Position numbers and translations under genes: made by a program. A model generated the notes under the pieces. That model saw only the letters and a program-made list of their open reading frames with translations. It was not told where the DNA came from and ran no database searches. Positions 44,784 through 52,786 of a stretch of DNA of 64,000 nucleotides are shown piece after piece. The DNA is taken from the NCBI GenBank assembly GCA_033856255.1, contig JAWVFH010000002.1:171157-235156 (forward strand). Direction: 5' to 3'. The DNA is from WHSW01 sp033856255 (lineage in GTDB: Bacteria > Actinomycetota > Thermoleophilia > Solirubrobacterales > 70-9). The first letter of the stretch is position 1; every line of letters begins with the position of its first letter.

Positions 44784-45395
44784 TTACTCGGCCGGGCCCG
44801 TCGAGCCCGTTTGACCGGTCGGGCCGGTGTCGCCGGTCGGGCCGGTGCCTCCGGTGGGGCCGGTCGGTCCAGTCGAGCCGGTCGGTCCGGTTGAGCCCGT
44901 TGGCCCGGTCGTTCCGGTCGGCCCAGTGGTTCCGGTGGTCCCGGTCGGCCCCGAAGTTCCGGTCGAGCCCGTGGAGCCCGTGGAGCCGGTCGGGCCCTCG
45001 ACCACGCAGTCGACGGTCTTCATGATCGACCGCAGCTCCGCGATCCAGGCGTGCGCCTCGAACCTGTCGAGGCCGTGCTTGCCGATGTTGCGGCGGATCA
45101 TCTTCACCAGCCGCTCGACGTCGGCGCAGGCGGCGGTGTTCTTGTCGAGCTTCAGTGCCTCCTGGATCCGCGCCAGGCGGATCAGGACGCGGCGCTTGAG
45201 GACGTCGCCGGCGGCGGACTGGCGGATCAGCTTGCGCAGCGAGTCGAAACGCGGGTCGGGCTCAGACAGTGCCGAAAACACTGATGCCGGCGCCCACAGC
45301 ACCGCTCCACCGAAGGCGACCCCGCCGGTTACGAAATGGCGGCGACTGATCGCGTTCCGGTCACCATTCCCTGGCTTCCCGACCTCCGTGCTCAT
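44784..45395 (-). CDS. Tat-exported collagen-like protein 3
   Basis: The 203-residue protein starts MSTEVGKPGNGDRNAISRRH, close to collagen 1 (MEDGKPGNGD). A Tat signal (SRRHFVTGGVAFGGAVLWAP), the shared helical domain (RKLIRQSAAGDVLKRR, MIRRNIGKHGLDRFEAHAW) and a short Gly-X-Y tract (about 30 triplets: GPT, GST, GTT) follow. VDCVVEG precedes the tract, as in collagen 1. ATG 45395 is preferred; the frame runs further upstream through unlikely sequence. Confidence 0.85.
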   Translation of the reverse strand: MSTEVGKPGNGDRNAISRRHFVTGGVAFGGAVLWAPASVFSALSEPDPRFDSLRKLIRQSAAGDVLKRRVLIRLARIQEALKLDKNTAACADVERLVKMIRRNIGKHGLDRFEAHAWIAELRSIMKTVDCVVEGPTGSTGSTGSTGTSGPTGTTGTTGPTGTTGPTGSTGPTGSTGPTGPTGGTGPTGDTGPTGQTGSTGPAE

Positions 45396-45825
45396 GCCAA
45401 GCGCGAGTCTAGGCGGCTTTGGGCGGTTAGGCAAGCCGTTCGTCGAGCGGGCGCGAGAAACCCGCACGAGGTCGCGGGAAATCCGCAACCGATCGACCGC
45501 TTCCTACTGATGACGCGGCGCCGGCTCGGAGATACCTTTGAACGAGTTCCGCACCTTCCACGTCCCGGCCCGGCAGGGTCGAGAGTCGGAAACGCCGGCG
45601 GGACCGAGCGATCGGCGTCAGCACCGATCGCTCAGCGTTTGGCAGGGATGCCTAACAACGGGCAAGGATGCCCACGCCGGCGCCTCATCTCGCCGGCGGA
45701 TGCACGCCTGGCCCACGCTCGAATGATTAACCCATTTCGGGGAGCTGCCGATAGGAGTAGGACTGCGCCTCGGCGCACGCATTGGAGGGTCATCGGCTTT
45801 GGGACGAACGACGCAGCTCAGCAAA
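45396..45825. other. Structured leader region upstream of the PAS-GGDEF-EAL gene
   Basis: No gene is supported in these 430 nt between divergent genes. A perfect 10-bp hairpin (8-nt loop) lies at 45606-45633. Two similar small hairpins follow (GGCAGGGATGCC and GGCAAGGATGCC, about 45641-45673), then a GCCGGCG/CGCCGGC pair. I could not match a known riboswitch, including cyclic-di-GMP types. Confidence 0.4.
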
Positions 45826-48273
45826 ATGGGACCTTCGGGTCTGCATGCCGTGCAGCCCGTTGCCGGGCCTCCCTCGGGCTCGCTCTCCCAGGCGATGCTC
45901 GACGCATCGGTGGATGCCGTGGTCGCGATTGACGGCTCGGGACGGATCGTCGAGTGGAACCAGGCGGCCGAGCGCACCTTCGGCCACACGCGCTCGCGGG
46001 CGCTCGGCGCCGACGTCGGCGAGCTGATCCTTCCCCCCGAGGATCGCGAGCGCCAGCTCCCCAACCTGCTCGACACGGTCGTCAACCCGGACGCGCCGCT
46101 GGTCGGCACCCGCGTCGAGCGGACCGCGATCCACGCCGACGGCGAGCGCTTCCCGATCGAGGTCACGGTCGCCCGGGTCGACGGCCCCGAGCCGATCGCT
46201 GTCGGCTTCATCCGCGACATCTCCGACCGCAAGCGCGAGCGCGAGGCCGCCGAGATCTCCGACCGCCGCCGCGAGGCGATGACCGCGCTCGGATACCAGG
46301 TGCTTCGCAACGCGCCCCTCGAACAGGTCGGGATCGCGGTCGCGCTTCTCGCCCGCGAGGAGCTCGCGGTCGACGTGGTCCGGATCTGGCAGCCGTGCGA
46401 TCGGGACGCCGAGCTCGGCCTCGTCGCCTCCGCCGGCCCCGCCGACGAGGACCGCCACGGCCCGCCGCCGATGCCCTCGACCGAGGCCGGCTCGCTGGAG
46501 CTTGACGACGGGCTCGTCTTCCGCCTCATCACCCCCGACGGCCCGGCGACCGCGATCGCCCTGCATTCCGACGAGCCGCGCGAGTTCCACGGCGAGGACC
46601 TGCAGCTGCTCGAGGCGATGTGCCAGATCCTCGTCGCCTCGATCTCCCACCACGCCACGGTCGGCGCGCTCGACGACGCCGAGCAGCGCTACCGCGGCCT
46701 GATCGAGCGTCTGCCGCTGGTCAGCTACGTGGCCGAGTACGGCGCCGACGGCGCCTGGCTCTACGTCTCGCCGCAGGTCGAGGAGCTGCTCGGCTACGCG
46801 CCCGAGGAGTGGCTGGCCGACAACCACCTCTGGTGGCGGCTGATGGATCCGGCCGACCGCGAGCGCGTGCAGCTCGAGGAGGACCGCTGCGCCAAGACCC
46901 TCGAGCCGTCCTCGGTCGAGTACCGGATGATCGCCCGCGACGGGCGGGTGGTCTGGGTCCGCGACAAGAGCTCGTACGGGCGTCCCGGCGACGACGGCAA
47001 GGTCTTGGTCGAGGGCATCCTGCTCGACGTCACCGAGCGCAAGGACGCCGAGGAGGAGCTCCGCCACCGTGCCGATCACGACGAGCTGACCGGGATCGCC
47101 AACCGCCGCCGCTTCGCCGATGAGCTGCGCCGCCGCCGCGCCGAGGAGGGCGCCCCCGGTGCGGTCGCGGTGGTCGACATCGACGACCTCAAGTACGTCA
47201 ACGACTCGCTCGGCCACGCGGCCGGCGACGCCCTGCTGCGCTCGGTCGCCCTGGCGCTCACCGATGCTCTGCGCCCGGGCGAGTTCGTCGCCCGCTTCGG
47301 CGGCGACGAGTTCTCGGTCCTGCTCGAGGGCTCGACCGAGAAGATCGTCCGCCGGCGTCTGGCGGCGCTGCTGCGCGCGGTTCGCGGGCGCGAGGCGCAG
47401 CTCGCGGCGCGGGCAAGCGCCGGGGCGGTGCTCTTCGACGCCAACAGCGCCTCCACCGACGAGGACCTGATGGTCGCGGCCGACATCGCCCTGCACGTCG
47501 CGAAGGAGCGCGGCGGCGACCGCTACGAGTTCTTCAGCGGCTCCGGGTCCCAGCGCCTCGCCTGGGTCGGCCACGTGCGCGAGGCGATCGACGCCGAGCG
47601 CCTCGTCCTGCACAGCCAGCCGATCGTCGACCTGGCGAGCGGCGGGCGGGTCGCCGACGAGATCCTGGTCCGGATGCTCGAGCCCGACGGCACGATCGTG
47701 CCGCCCGGAGCCTTCCTGCCGACCGCCGAGCGCTTCGGCCTGATCCGCGAGATCGACCGCTGGGTGCTCTCGCACGCGATCGAGGCCGCCGCCTGCAAGG
47801 GGCCGATCACGATCAACCTCTCGGCCCGCTCGATCTCCGACCCCGGCCTCGTCGGCCACATCGCCCACGCTCTCGAGCGCTGCGGCGCCGACCCCTCGAA
47901 CGTCGTCTTCGAGCTCACCGAGACGGCGGCTGCGACCGCGAGCGAGGAGCTGCGCGAGTTCGGCACTCGGATCGAGCGGCTGGGGTGCGCGCTGGCGATC
48001 GACGACTTCGGCACCGGCTTCGGCTCGCTCACCTACCTCAAGCACCTGCCGGTCCGCTACCTGAAGATCGACATGGAGTTCGTGCGCGGGCTCAACGAGT
48101 CCGCGGCCGACCGGGCGATCGTGCAGTCGATCGTCACGATCGCCGGCTCACTCGGGATGCAGACCATCGGCGAGGGCGTCGAGGACGAGAGGACGCTCGA
48201 GCGCCTCGCCTCGCTCGGCGTCGACTACGCCCAGGGCTACCACCTCGGCCGCCCGGCCGCGCTCTCCGCCTAG
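45826..48273 (+). CDS. PAS-GAF-PAS-GGDEF-EAL cyclic-di-GMP enzyme
   Basis: The 815-residue soluble protein has PAS (about 22-135), GAF-like (about 145-275), PAS (about 280-400), GGDEF (about 410-560) and EAL (about 570-810) domains. GGDEF is intact at 492-496, but the inhibitory site reads RPGE rather than RxxD, so feedback is probably lost. The EAL box is EILVR; NLSARS, ELTET, DDFGTG, LKID and GEGVED complete the phosphodiesterase site. Compared with 11454, the sensor set and feedback differ. ATG 45826 is preferred to TTG 45799. The stop overlaps the DUF1330 gene through CTAG. Confidence 0.92.
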   Translation: MGPSGLHAVQPVAGPPSGSLSQAMLDASVDAVVAIDGSGRIVEWNQAAERTFGHTRSRALGADVGELILPPEDRERQLPNLLDTVVNPDAPLVGTRVERTAIHADGERFPIEVTVARVDGPEPIAVGFIRDISDRKREREAAEISDRRREAMTALGYQVLRNAPLEQVGIAVALLAREELAVDVVRIWQPCDRDAELGLVASAGPADEDRHGPPPMPSTEAGSLELDDGLVFRLITPDGPATAIALHSDEPREFHGEDLQLLEAMCQILVASISHHATVGALDDAEQRYRGLIERLPLVSYVAEYGADGAWLYVSPQVEELLGYAPEEWLADNHLWWRLMDPADRERVQLEEDRCAKTLEPSSVEYRMIARDGRVVWVRDKSSYGRPGDDGKVLVEGILLDVTERKDAEEELRHRADHDELTGIANRRRFADELRRRRAEEGAPGAVAVVDIDDLKYVNDSLGHAAGDALLRSVALALTDALRPGEFVARFGGDEFSVLLEGSTEKIVRRRLAALLRAVRGREAQLAARASAGAVLFDANSASTDEDLMVAADIALHVAKERGGDRYEFFSGSGSQRLAWVGHVREAIDAERLVLHSQPIVDLASGGRVADEILVRMLEPDGTIVPPGAFLPTAERFGLIREIDRWVLSHAIEAAACKGPITINLSARSISDPGLVGHIAHALERCGADPSNVVFELTETAAATASEELREFGTRIERLGCALAIDDFGTGFGSLTYLKHLPVRYLKIDMEFVRGLNESAADRAIVQSIVTIAGSLGMQTIGEGVEDERTLERLASLGVDYAQGYHLGRPAALSA

Positions 48274-48656
48274 CCGGCCTCCGGCGCCTCGACCGGATCC
48301 ATCGGGTGCAGCTCGGCGCGCTCGAGCGCCTCGGTGCGCAGGTGGGCGATCTCCTGGTACTCGGAGGAGCTGACCATGTCGAGGAACGCCTGGCGGGTCG
48401 GGTATTCGACGACCGCGATCAGGTCCCAGCTGCTGGGGCCGATCATCGCCCCGCGGCTCGCGCCGGCGGAGACGACGTGGCCGCCGGCGCGGCGCAGCAG
48501 CGGCGCCACGGCGGCGCCGTACTCCGCGTAGCGCTCGAAGCCGCCGTTGGGCTTGAAGTCGAGCAGGTTGAGCATCTGCACCGGGCCGTCGGCGGCATGA
48601 GCGCGAAACTCGTCGAAGGCGGGCGGGTTGAGGACGTCGATCTCGTCGTTGGGCAT
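48270..48656 (-). CDS. DUF1330-type small protein
   Basis: The 128-residue protein shows the DUF1330/alpha-beta-barrel pattern: VQMLNLLDFKP, then RYAEYGAAVAPLLRRAGG, then WDLIAVVEYPTRQAFLDMV. The last segment, with FxDMVxSxEYQ, is typical. Function is unknown. It is 9 nt upstream of... the flippase-like gene lies 9 nt away on the same strand and ends before this gene starts, so the two are probably co-transcribed. Confidence 0.78.
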   Translation of the reverse strand: MPNDEIDVLNPPAFDEFRAHAADGPVQMLNLLDFKPNGGFERYAEYGAAVAPLLRRAGGHVVSAGASRGAMIGPSSWDLIAVVEYPTRQAFLDMVSSSEYQEIAHLRTEALERAELHPMDPVEAPEAG

Positions 48657-48665
48657 AGCGCGATC

Positions 48666-49655
48666 CTAAGCGGACGCCGCCGGCGCCGGCTTGGCGACCG
48701 GGGAGGGCAGGGCGACGGCGGGGGGCCGGCGGCCCTGGGCGAGGCGGTCGACGAGCGCCCAGGCCGCGAAGCCGAGCGCGCCGACCGCTCCGGTCGCCGT
48801 CAGCAGGGCGCCGGCGGCAGCGGCCACGGCCACGCCGTTGGCGCCGAGGATGACCACCGAGGTCGCGACCCCGAGCGTCGGGCCGACCGGGAGCAGGCCG
48901 AAGATCGCGGCGGCGATCAGCAGGGCCATCGAGTCGAAGACGGAGATGTCGACGCCGAGGCCGTGGAGCACGACCCAGTTGCGCGCCACCTGCGCGAGCA
49001 CGGCAAAGACGACCAGGCCGATGATCGTGTTGCGGCCGCCGAGCCCGCGCATCACCGCGATCCCGGCCCAGAAGCCGTCGTGGCGGTCGCGCGCGATCCG
49101 GGTGACGGCGACGATCACGCCGAGGCCGGCCGCGATGAAGATGATCGGCGCCCACCAGGCGAGGCCGAGCGGTCCGACGAGCGTGAACGAGCAGATCGCG
49201 ACCAGGGCCATCTCGACGACGATGATCGGCGCCTCGGCGGCGACGAGGACGGACACGCAGGGGCTCTCGTCCGGGGCCGAGCGCCGCAGCGCCGCGATTC
49301 GCACCCCGAGGCCGAAGCTGGAGTTGAAGAGGTTGCCGAGGTAGCCGACCGCGGCGGCGCGATAGAGGCGGCGGCGGCTGACCTCGCCGCCGGCGGCGTC
49401 GACGCAGACGTGCCAGGCCTCGCTGCGGGCGACCAGCCAGACCAGCTGCAGCAGCGCCGCCGCGGCCAGCATCCAGGCGGGAGCGTCGCCGAGCGCGCTG
49501 ACGAAGGCGTCGCGCTTGCCCCAGAGCCCGACCGCGAGCGCCAGTCCGACGGCGAGCGTGCAGATGATCGTCACCGCCGCGGGATGGCCGCGAACCCAGG
49601 CTCGGACGCCGGTGAGTCGGCTGATACGCGGATCGGCGATCGCTGCTGCGGACAC
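48666..49655 (-). CDS. Lysylphosphatidylglycerol synthase TM region/UPF0104-like membrane protein
   Basis: The 329-residue protein has about eight membrane helices and the family's markers: AWHVCVDAAGG, the short NLFNSSFGLGVRIAAL motif and AEAPIIVVEM. This fold flips lipids in MprF and in UPF0104 proteins. There is no aminoacyl-transfer domain, so flippase-like action is more likely than synthesis. Start is GTG 49655. The DUF1330 gene follows on the same strand. Confidence 0.8.
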   Translation of the reverse strand: MSAAAIADPRISRLTGVRAWVRGHPAAVTIICTLAVGLALAVGLWGKRDAFVSALGDAPAWMLAAAALLQLVWLVARSEAWHVCVDAAGGEVSRRRLYRAAAVGYLGNLFNSSFGLGVRIAALRRSAPDESPCVSVLVAAEAPIIVVEMALVAICSFTLVGPLGLAWWAPIIFIAAGLGVIVAVTRIARDRHDGFWAGIAVMRGLGGRNTIIGLVVFAVLAQVARNWVVLHGLGVDISVFDSMALLIAAAIFGLLPVGPTLGVATSVVILGANGVAVAAAAGALLTATGAVGALGFAAWALVDRLAQGRRPPAVALPSPVAKPAPAASA

Positions 49656-49709
49656 TCAGGCTTTCAGCGACCGGCGGGGCCGCATGACTGAGGTTACGCC
49701 CGGGAGCGT

Positions 49710-50012
49710 CTAATCGGTCCCGGGCTGGTCGTAGAGCCTGAACTCGACCCCGTCGTCGACATCCTCGGCGTCGAGGACCTTGTCGTCGAGGAACGGCAGC
49801 GAGCGGCGCTCGACCGAGATCCGCATCTCCTCGACCACGAGGTCGCGAAGGTGCGGGCGGGCGACGAGCTCGACCTGGACCTCGCGGGCGGGCCCGGCTC
49901 CGTTGCCGCGGTCGTCGCCGGCGACGAACCGCAGCACGGCCCCCTCGGGCACCCCGGGTGTGGAGACGATCCGCTCGACCGCGTCGGCCGCCTCCTGGGT
50001 CATCGCGAGCAC
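49710..50012 (-). CDS. HesB/IscA-like small protein without cysteines
   Basis: The 100-residue protein aligns in pattern with A-type Fe-S carriers of actinobacteria: MTQEAADAVERIV, GAVLRFVAGD, then PFLDDKVLDAEDVDDGVEFRLYD. All cysteine ligands of true carriers are missing. It cannot hold a cluster in the usual way. It may be a related fold with another role. The gene stands alone. Confidence 0.65.
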   Translation of the reverse strand: MLAMTQEAADAVERIVSTPGVPEGAVLRFVAGDDRGNGAGPAREVQVELVARPHLRDLVVEEMRISVERRSLPFLDDKVLDAEDVDDGVEFRLYDQPGTD

Positions 50013-50070
50013 GCTTGCCTACTGCCCACAGGCCTCGGTTTCTAATCCTCCGCAGCCGCGCCGGGAAACG

Positions 50071-50532
50071 CTATGCGGCCCGGCGCGGGGCGAGGGGGAG
50101 CGCGTCGACGCTCAGCGCCCGCTCGAGCCGCTCGGCGTAGGCGCCGTGGATCGTGCCGCGCGCCCGCACGCCGCCGATCCCGTAGGCCTCGGTCATCGCC
50201 CGCGCCAGGGTGCGCTTGAAGGCGCGGCCGTGCCAGGCGTGGGCGCCGGGCTGGCGGCCGACGTGCAGGTGGACGAGCTCGTGCAGCAGCGTCTCGAGCG
50301 CGTCGCCGGGGCGGATCCCCGGGTAGTCGGTGATGCTCAGCCGCCACTCGCCGGGGACTGCGAAGCCGAGCCGGTTGGGGCGCGAGCGGGCGCGGCGGAC
50401 CCGCAGCCGCGGCTGGCTGGTGGCGAGCGGCCCGCCGGCGAACACGGGCAGGGAGCGCAGGCGATCCATCTCGCGGCGCAGGTCGACGCCGGCGACGAGG
50501 AAGTAGGCCGGGTGGCGGCGGGGTTCGAGCAC
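50071..50532 (-). CDS. SprT-like metallopeptidase-type protein
   Basis: The 153-residue protein contains LLHELVHLHVG (HExxH) and, 15 residues on, AWHGRAFKRTLARAM, matching the SprT/Spartan catalytic region. No zinc-ribbon tail follows. It may cut DNA-protein cross-links or be a small metalloprotease. Start GTG 50532 gives MLEPRRHPAYF. Confidence 0.75.
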   Translation of the reverse strand: MLEPRRHPAYFLVAGVDLRREMDRLRSLPVFAGGPLATSQPRLRVRRARSRPNRLGFAVPGEWRLSITDYPGIRPGDALETLLHELVHLHVGRQPGAHAWHGRAFKRTLARAMTEAYGIGGVRARGTIHGAYAERLERALSVDALPLAPRRAA

Positions 50533-50586
50533 CGGTCAAACATAGGCATCGCCTCGGCGGAGGCGGGAGGGCTACGGTTGGAGCGC

Positions 50587-51951
50587 ATGGATGCCGATCG
50601 GGCGATCGCGGCGTTCGCGGCGGCCCGCGGGCTGGCGCTGGCCGACCGCGCCGAGCTGCGCCCGCTGACCCCGGCGCTGATCACCGGCGACCGCGGCTCG
50701 GTCGGCTCGCTGGTCGACGGCGAGCTCGCCGCCGGGCTCGACGGAAAGCTGTTCGAGCACGTCTTCGCCGACGGCGCCGCCCGCCGCGAGTCGGCGATCG
50801 TGCTCACCGAGGTCCCTGAGAGCGCCGCCTTCGCCCCGGCGCTGGTCTGCCGCGACCGCGCCGCGATGGGCGGTGGGCAGCCGGCTCAGCTGCCGGCCGA
50901 GCGCTGGACGGCGACGACCCTCGAGAGCGCGTCGTTCAACGGCCGCTACCACCTGCTCACCCTGGCCGGCCAGGACGCGGGCTGGGTGCGGGAGCTGTTC
51001 TCGCCGCGACTGATCGCTTGGCTCACCGACGAGGCGCCGGCCGGGCTCTCGTTCGAGCTCAACGAGGGCCACCTGACCGTGGCGATGCCGGGGCCGCTGG
51101 GCGGCGAGCAGGAGGTCGAGCGGCTGTGCGCGGCCGCCGCCGAGCTCACCGCCCGGATCCGCGTGGAGGCCGACGAGGAGGACCTCAACCCCGACCTCTT
51201 CGACGAGACGGCCGAGATGGCGGCGATCGAGAGCGCGATGGCGAAGGTGACGTTCGAACGCGCGCCGGTCAGCGTCCAGGCGGCGATCGTCGCCTACCGG
51301 AAGGTCGCCGGGCGCACCCCGTACGTGCTGCTCAGCGCGGTCTTCTGGATGGTGCTGGCGGCCGGGATCATCGGTGGGTTGATCGCGATCGCCGCGCCGT
51401 TCGTCGCCGCGGCAGCGGCGCTCGTGGTCGCGGTGGCGGTGTTCCCGCTCGCCCGCCTGGTCTACGCCTCGCGTTACCGCTGGGGGACGGCGTCGGTCAG
51501 CCGGGTCGGCCTCGAGGCGTGGACGCGCGAGTACGCGCGTTCGCGCAAGCTCGAGCGGCGCGACCGCTGGCGCTTTCACGCCGACCACCGCCACCTCCCG
51601 ATGCCGGGGTTCGCCGATCAGGTGCTGACCGACCGGCTGCCGGATACCGAGAACCCGTCGCTGCTGGTCTTCTTCGGCGACGCCGCCGAGCTGCGCAGCG
51701 AGGGCGAGGAGATCATGTACGTCGCCGACCGGCCGCTGGCCTCGAACGCGGTCATCGTCCACCTCCACGACCCGCCGACCGCTGCGGCGCTGGCGAAGGT
51801 GAAGCTGCCGGAGGAGTACGTCGCAGACGTCGCCGGCGACGACCTGATCGTCTACCGCCCGATCCCCGGCAACCTGATCCGCACCTCGGCGGGCACCGAC
51901 CGCTTCCGCAAGAACGCGGGCGAGGTGATCAGGGGGATAATCGGCCCATGA
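50587..51951 (+). CDS. Hypothetical protein with central membrane helices
   Basis: The 454-residue protein begins MDADRAIAAFAAARGLALAD. A soluble alpha/beta domain fills residues 1-225. Two hydrophobic segments lie near 250-295 (LLSAVFWMVLAAGIIGGL and FVAAAAALVVAVAVFPLA). A second soluble domain follows to the end. I recognise no family. It overlaps the GST-like gene by 4 nt (ATGA), so the two are co-translated. A longer open frame starting at 49780 is antisense shadow. Confidence 0.7.
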   Translation: MDADRAIAAFAAARGLALADRAELRPLTPALITGDRGSVGSLVDGELAAGLDGKLFEHVFADGAARRESAIVLTEVPESAAFAPALVCRDRAAMGGGQPAQLPAERWTATTLESASFNGRYHLLTLAGQDAGWVRELFSPRLIAWLTDEAPAGLSFELNEGHLTVAMPGPLGGEQEVERLCAAAAELTARIRVEADEEDLNPDLFDETAEMAAIESAMAKVTFERAPVSVQAAIVAYRKVAGRTPYVLLSAVFWMVLAAGIIGGLIAIAAPFVAAAAALVVAVAVFPLARLVYASRYRWGTASVSRVGLEAWTREYARSRKLERRDRWRFHADHRHLPMPGFADQVLTDRLPDTENPSLLVFFGDAAELRSEGEEIMYVADRPLASNAVIVHLHDPPTAAALAKVKLPEEYVADVAGDDLIVYRPIPGNLIRTSAGTDRFRKNAGEVIRGIIGP

Positions 51952-52739
51952 GCGAGCAGCCCAGCGCGACCCTCTACGCGATCCCCGGCTCGCACGCGTG
52001 CGAGACCGGGGCGCTGATGCTCGAGCACAAGGGGATCGAGTACCGGCGGGTCGACTTCTGGCCCGGGGTGCACTCGCTCATGGTCCGGATGCGCGGCTTC
52101 CCCGGCAAGGGCCAGACGCGAATGCTCGGCGACGCGAAGCCGACCTTCAGCGTCAGGATGGGCGACCGGCTCGGGACCGTGCCGGCGCTGAAGCTCGGCG
52201 ACGAGCGCCTGCAGACCAACCACGCGATCGCCCGCCGCCTCGACGAGCTCGACCCCGAGCCGCCGCTGTTTCCGGCCGACCCCGCCCAGCGGGCGAAGGT
52301 CGAGGAGGCCGAGGGTTGGGCCGACGATCCCTTCCAGATGTTCGCCCGGCGCCTCACCCTGGCCGCCGTCCTGCACGGCCCCGACGCGCTTTATGACCGG
52401 GGCGGCAAGGGTCGCCTCGGGGCATTGCTCTGGCACAACGACCGGATGCGCCTCCACGGGTCCAGGATGCTCGCAAAGCGCGTCTTCAGCGCCAACCCGG
52501 ATACCGAGCGCAAGATGCTCGACGAGCTCCCCGAGCAGCTCGACCGGATCGACGGCTATATCGCCGACGGCGTCCTGGGCGGCGAGCGGCTCTACGCCCC
52601 CGACTACGCGGTCGCCTCCAGCCTCGCGATCCTCAGCTATCGCAAGGACCTGCGGCCGCTGATCGACGCGCGGCCGGCCGGCGCGCTGGTCGATCGCGTC
52701 TGGGCCGAACGCTCGGGACCGGTCGGCAGGCAAACGTAA
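51948..52739 (+). CDS. Glutathione S-transferase-like protein
   Basis: The 263-residue protein has a thioredoxin-fold N-terminal domain (ATLYAIPGSHACETGALMLE) with ALKLGDERLQTNHAIARRLDEL, the usual cis-Pro/substrate strand region. The helical C-terminal domain includes YIADGVLGGERLYAPDYAVA. Actinobacteria lack glutathione, so the thiol used is uncertain. It starts inside the stop of the preceding gene. Confidence 0.82.
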   Translation: MSEQPSATLYAIPGSHACETGALMLEHKGIEYRRVDFWPGVHSLMVRMRGFPGKGQTRMLGDAKPTFSVRMGDRLGTVPALKLGDERLQTNHAIARRLDELDPEPPLFPADPAQRAKVEEAEGWADDPFQMFARRLTLAAVLHGPDALYDRGGKGRLGALLWHNDRMRLHGSRMLAKRVFSANPDTERKMLDELPEQLDRIDGYIADGVLGGERLYAPDYAVASSLAILSYRKDLRPLIDARPAGALVDRVWAERSGPVGRQT

Positions 52740-52786
52740 AGGGGGCCTGGCTGGGCGGACAGGGGCCGGGTGCATATCCTCGTCCG

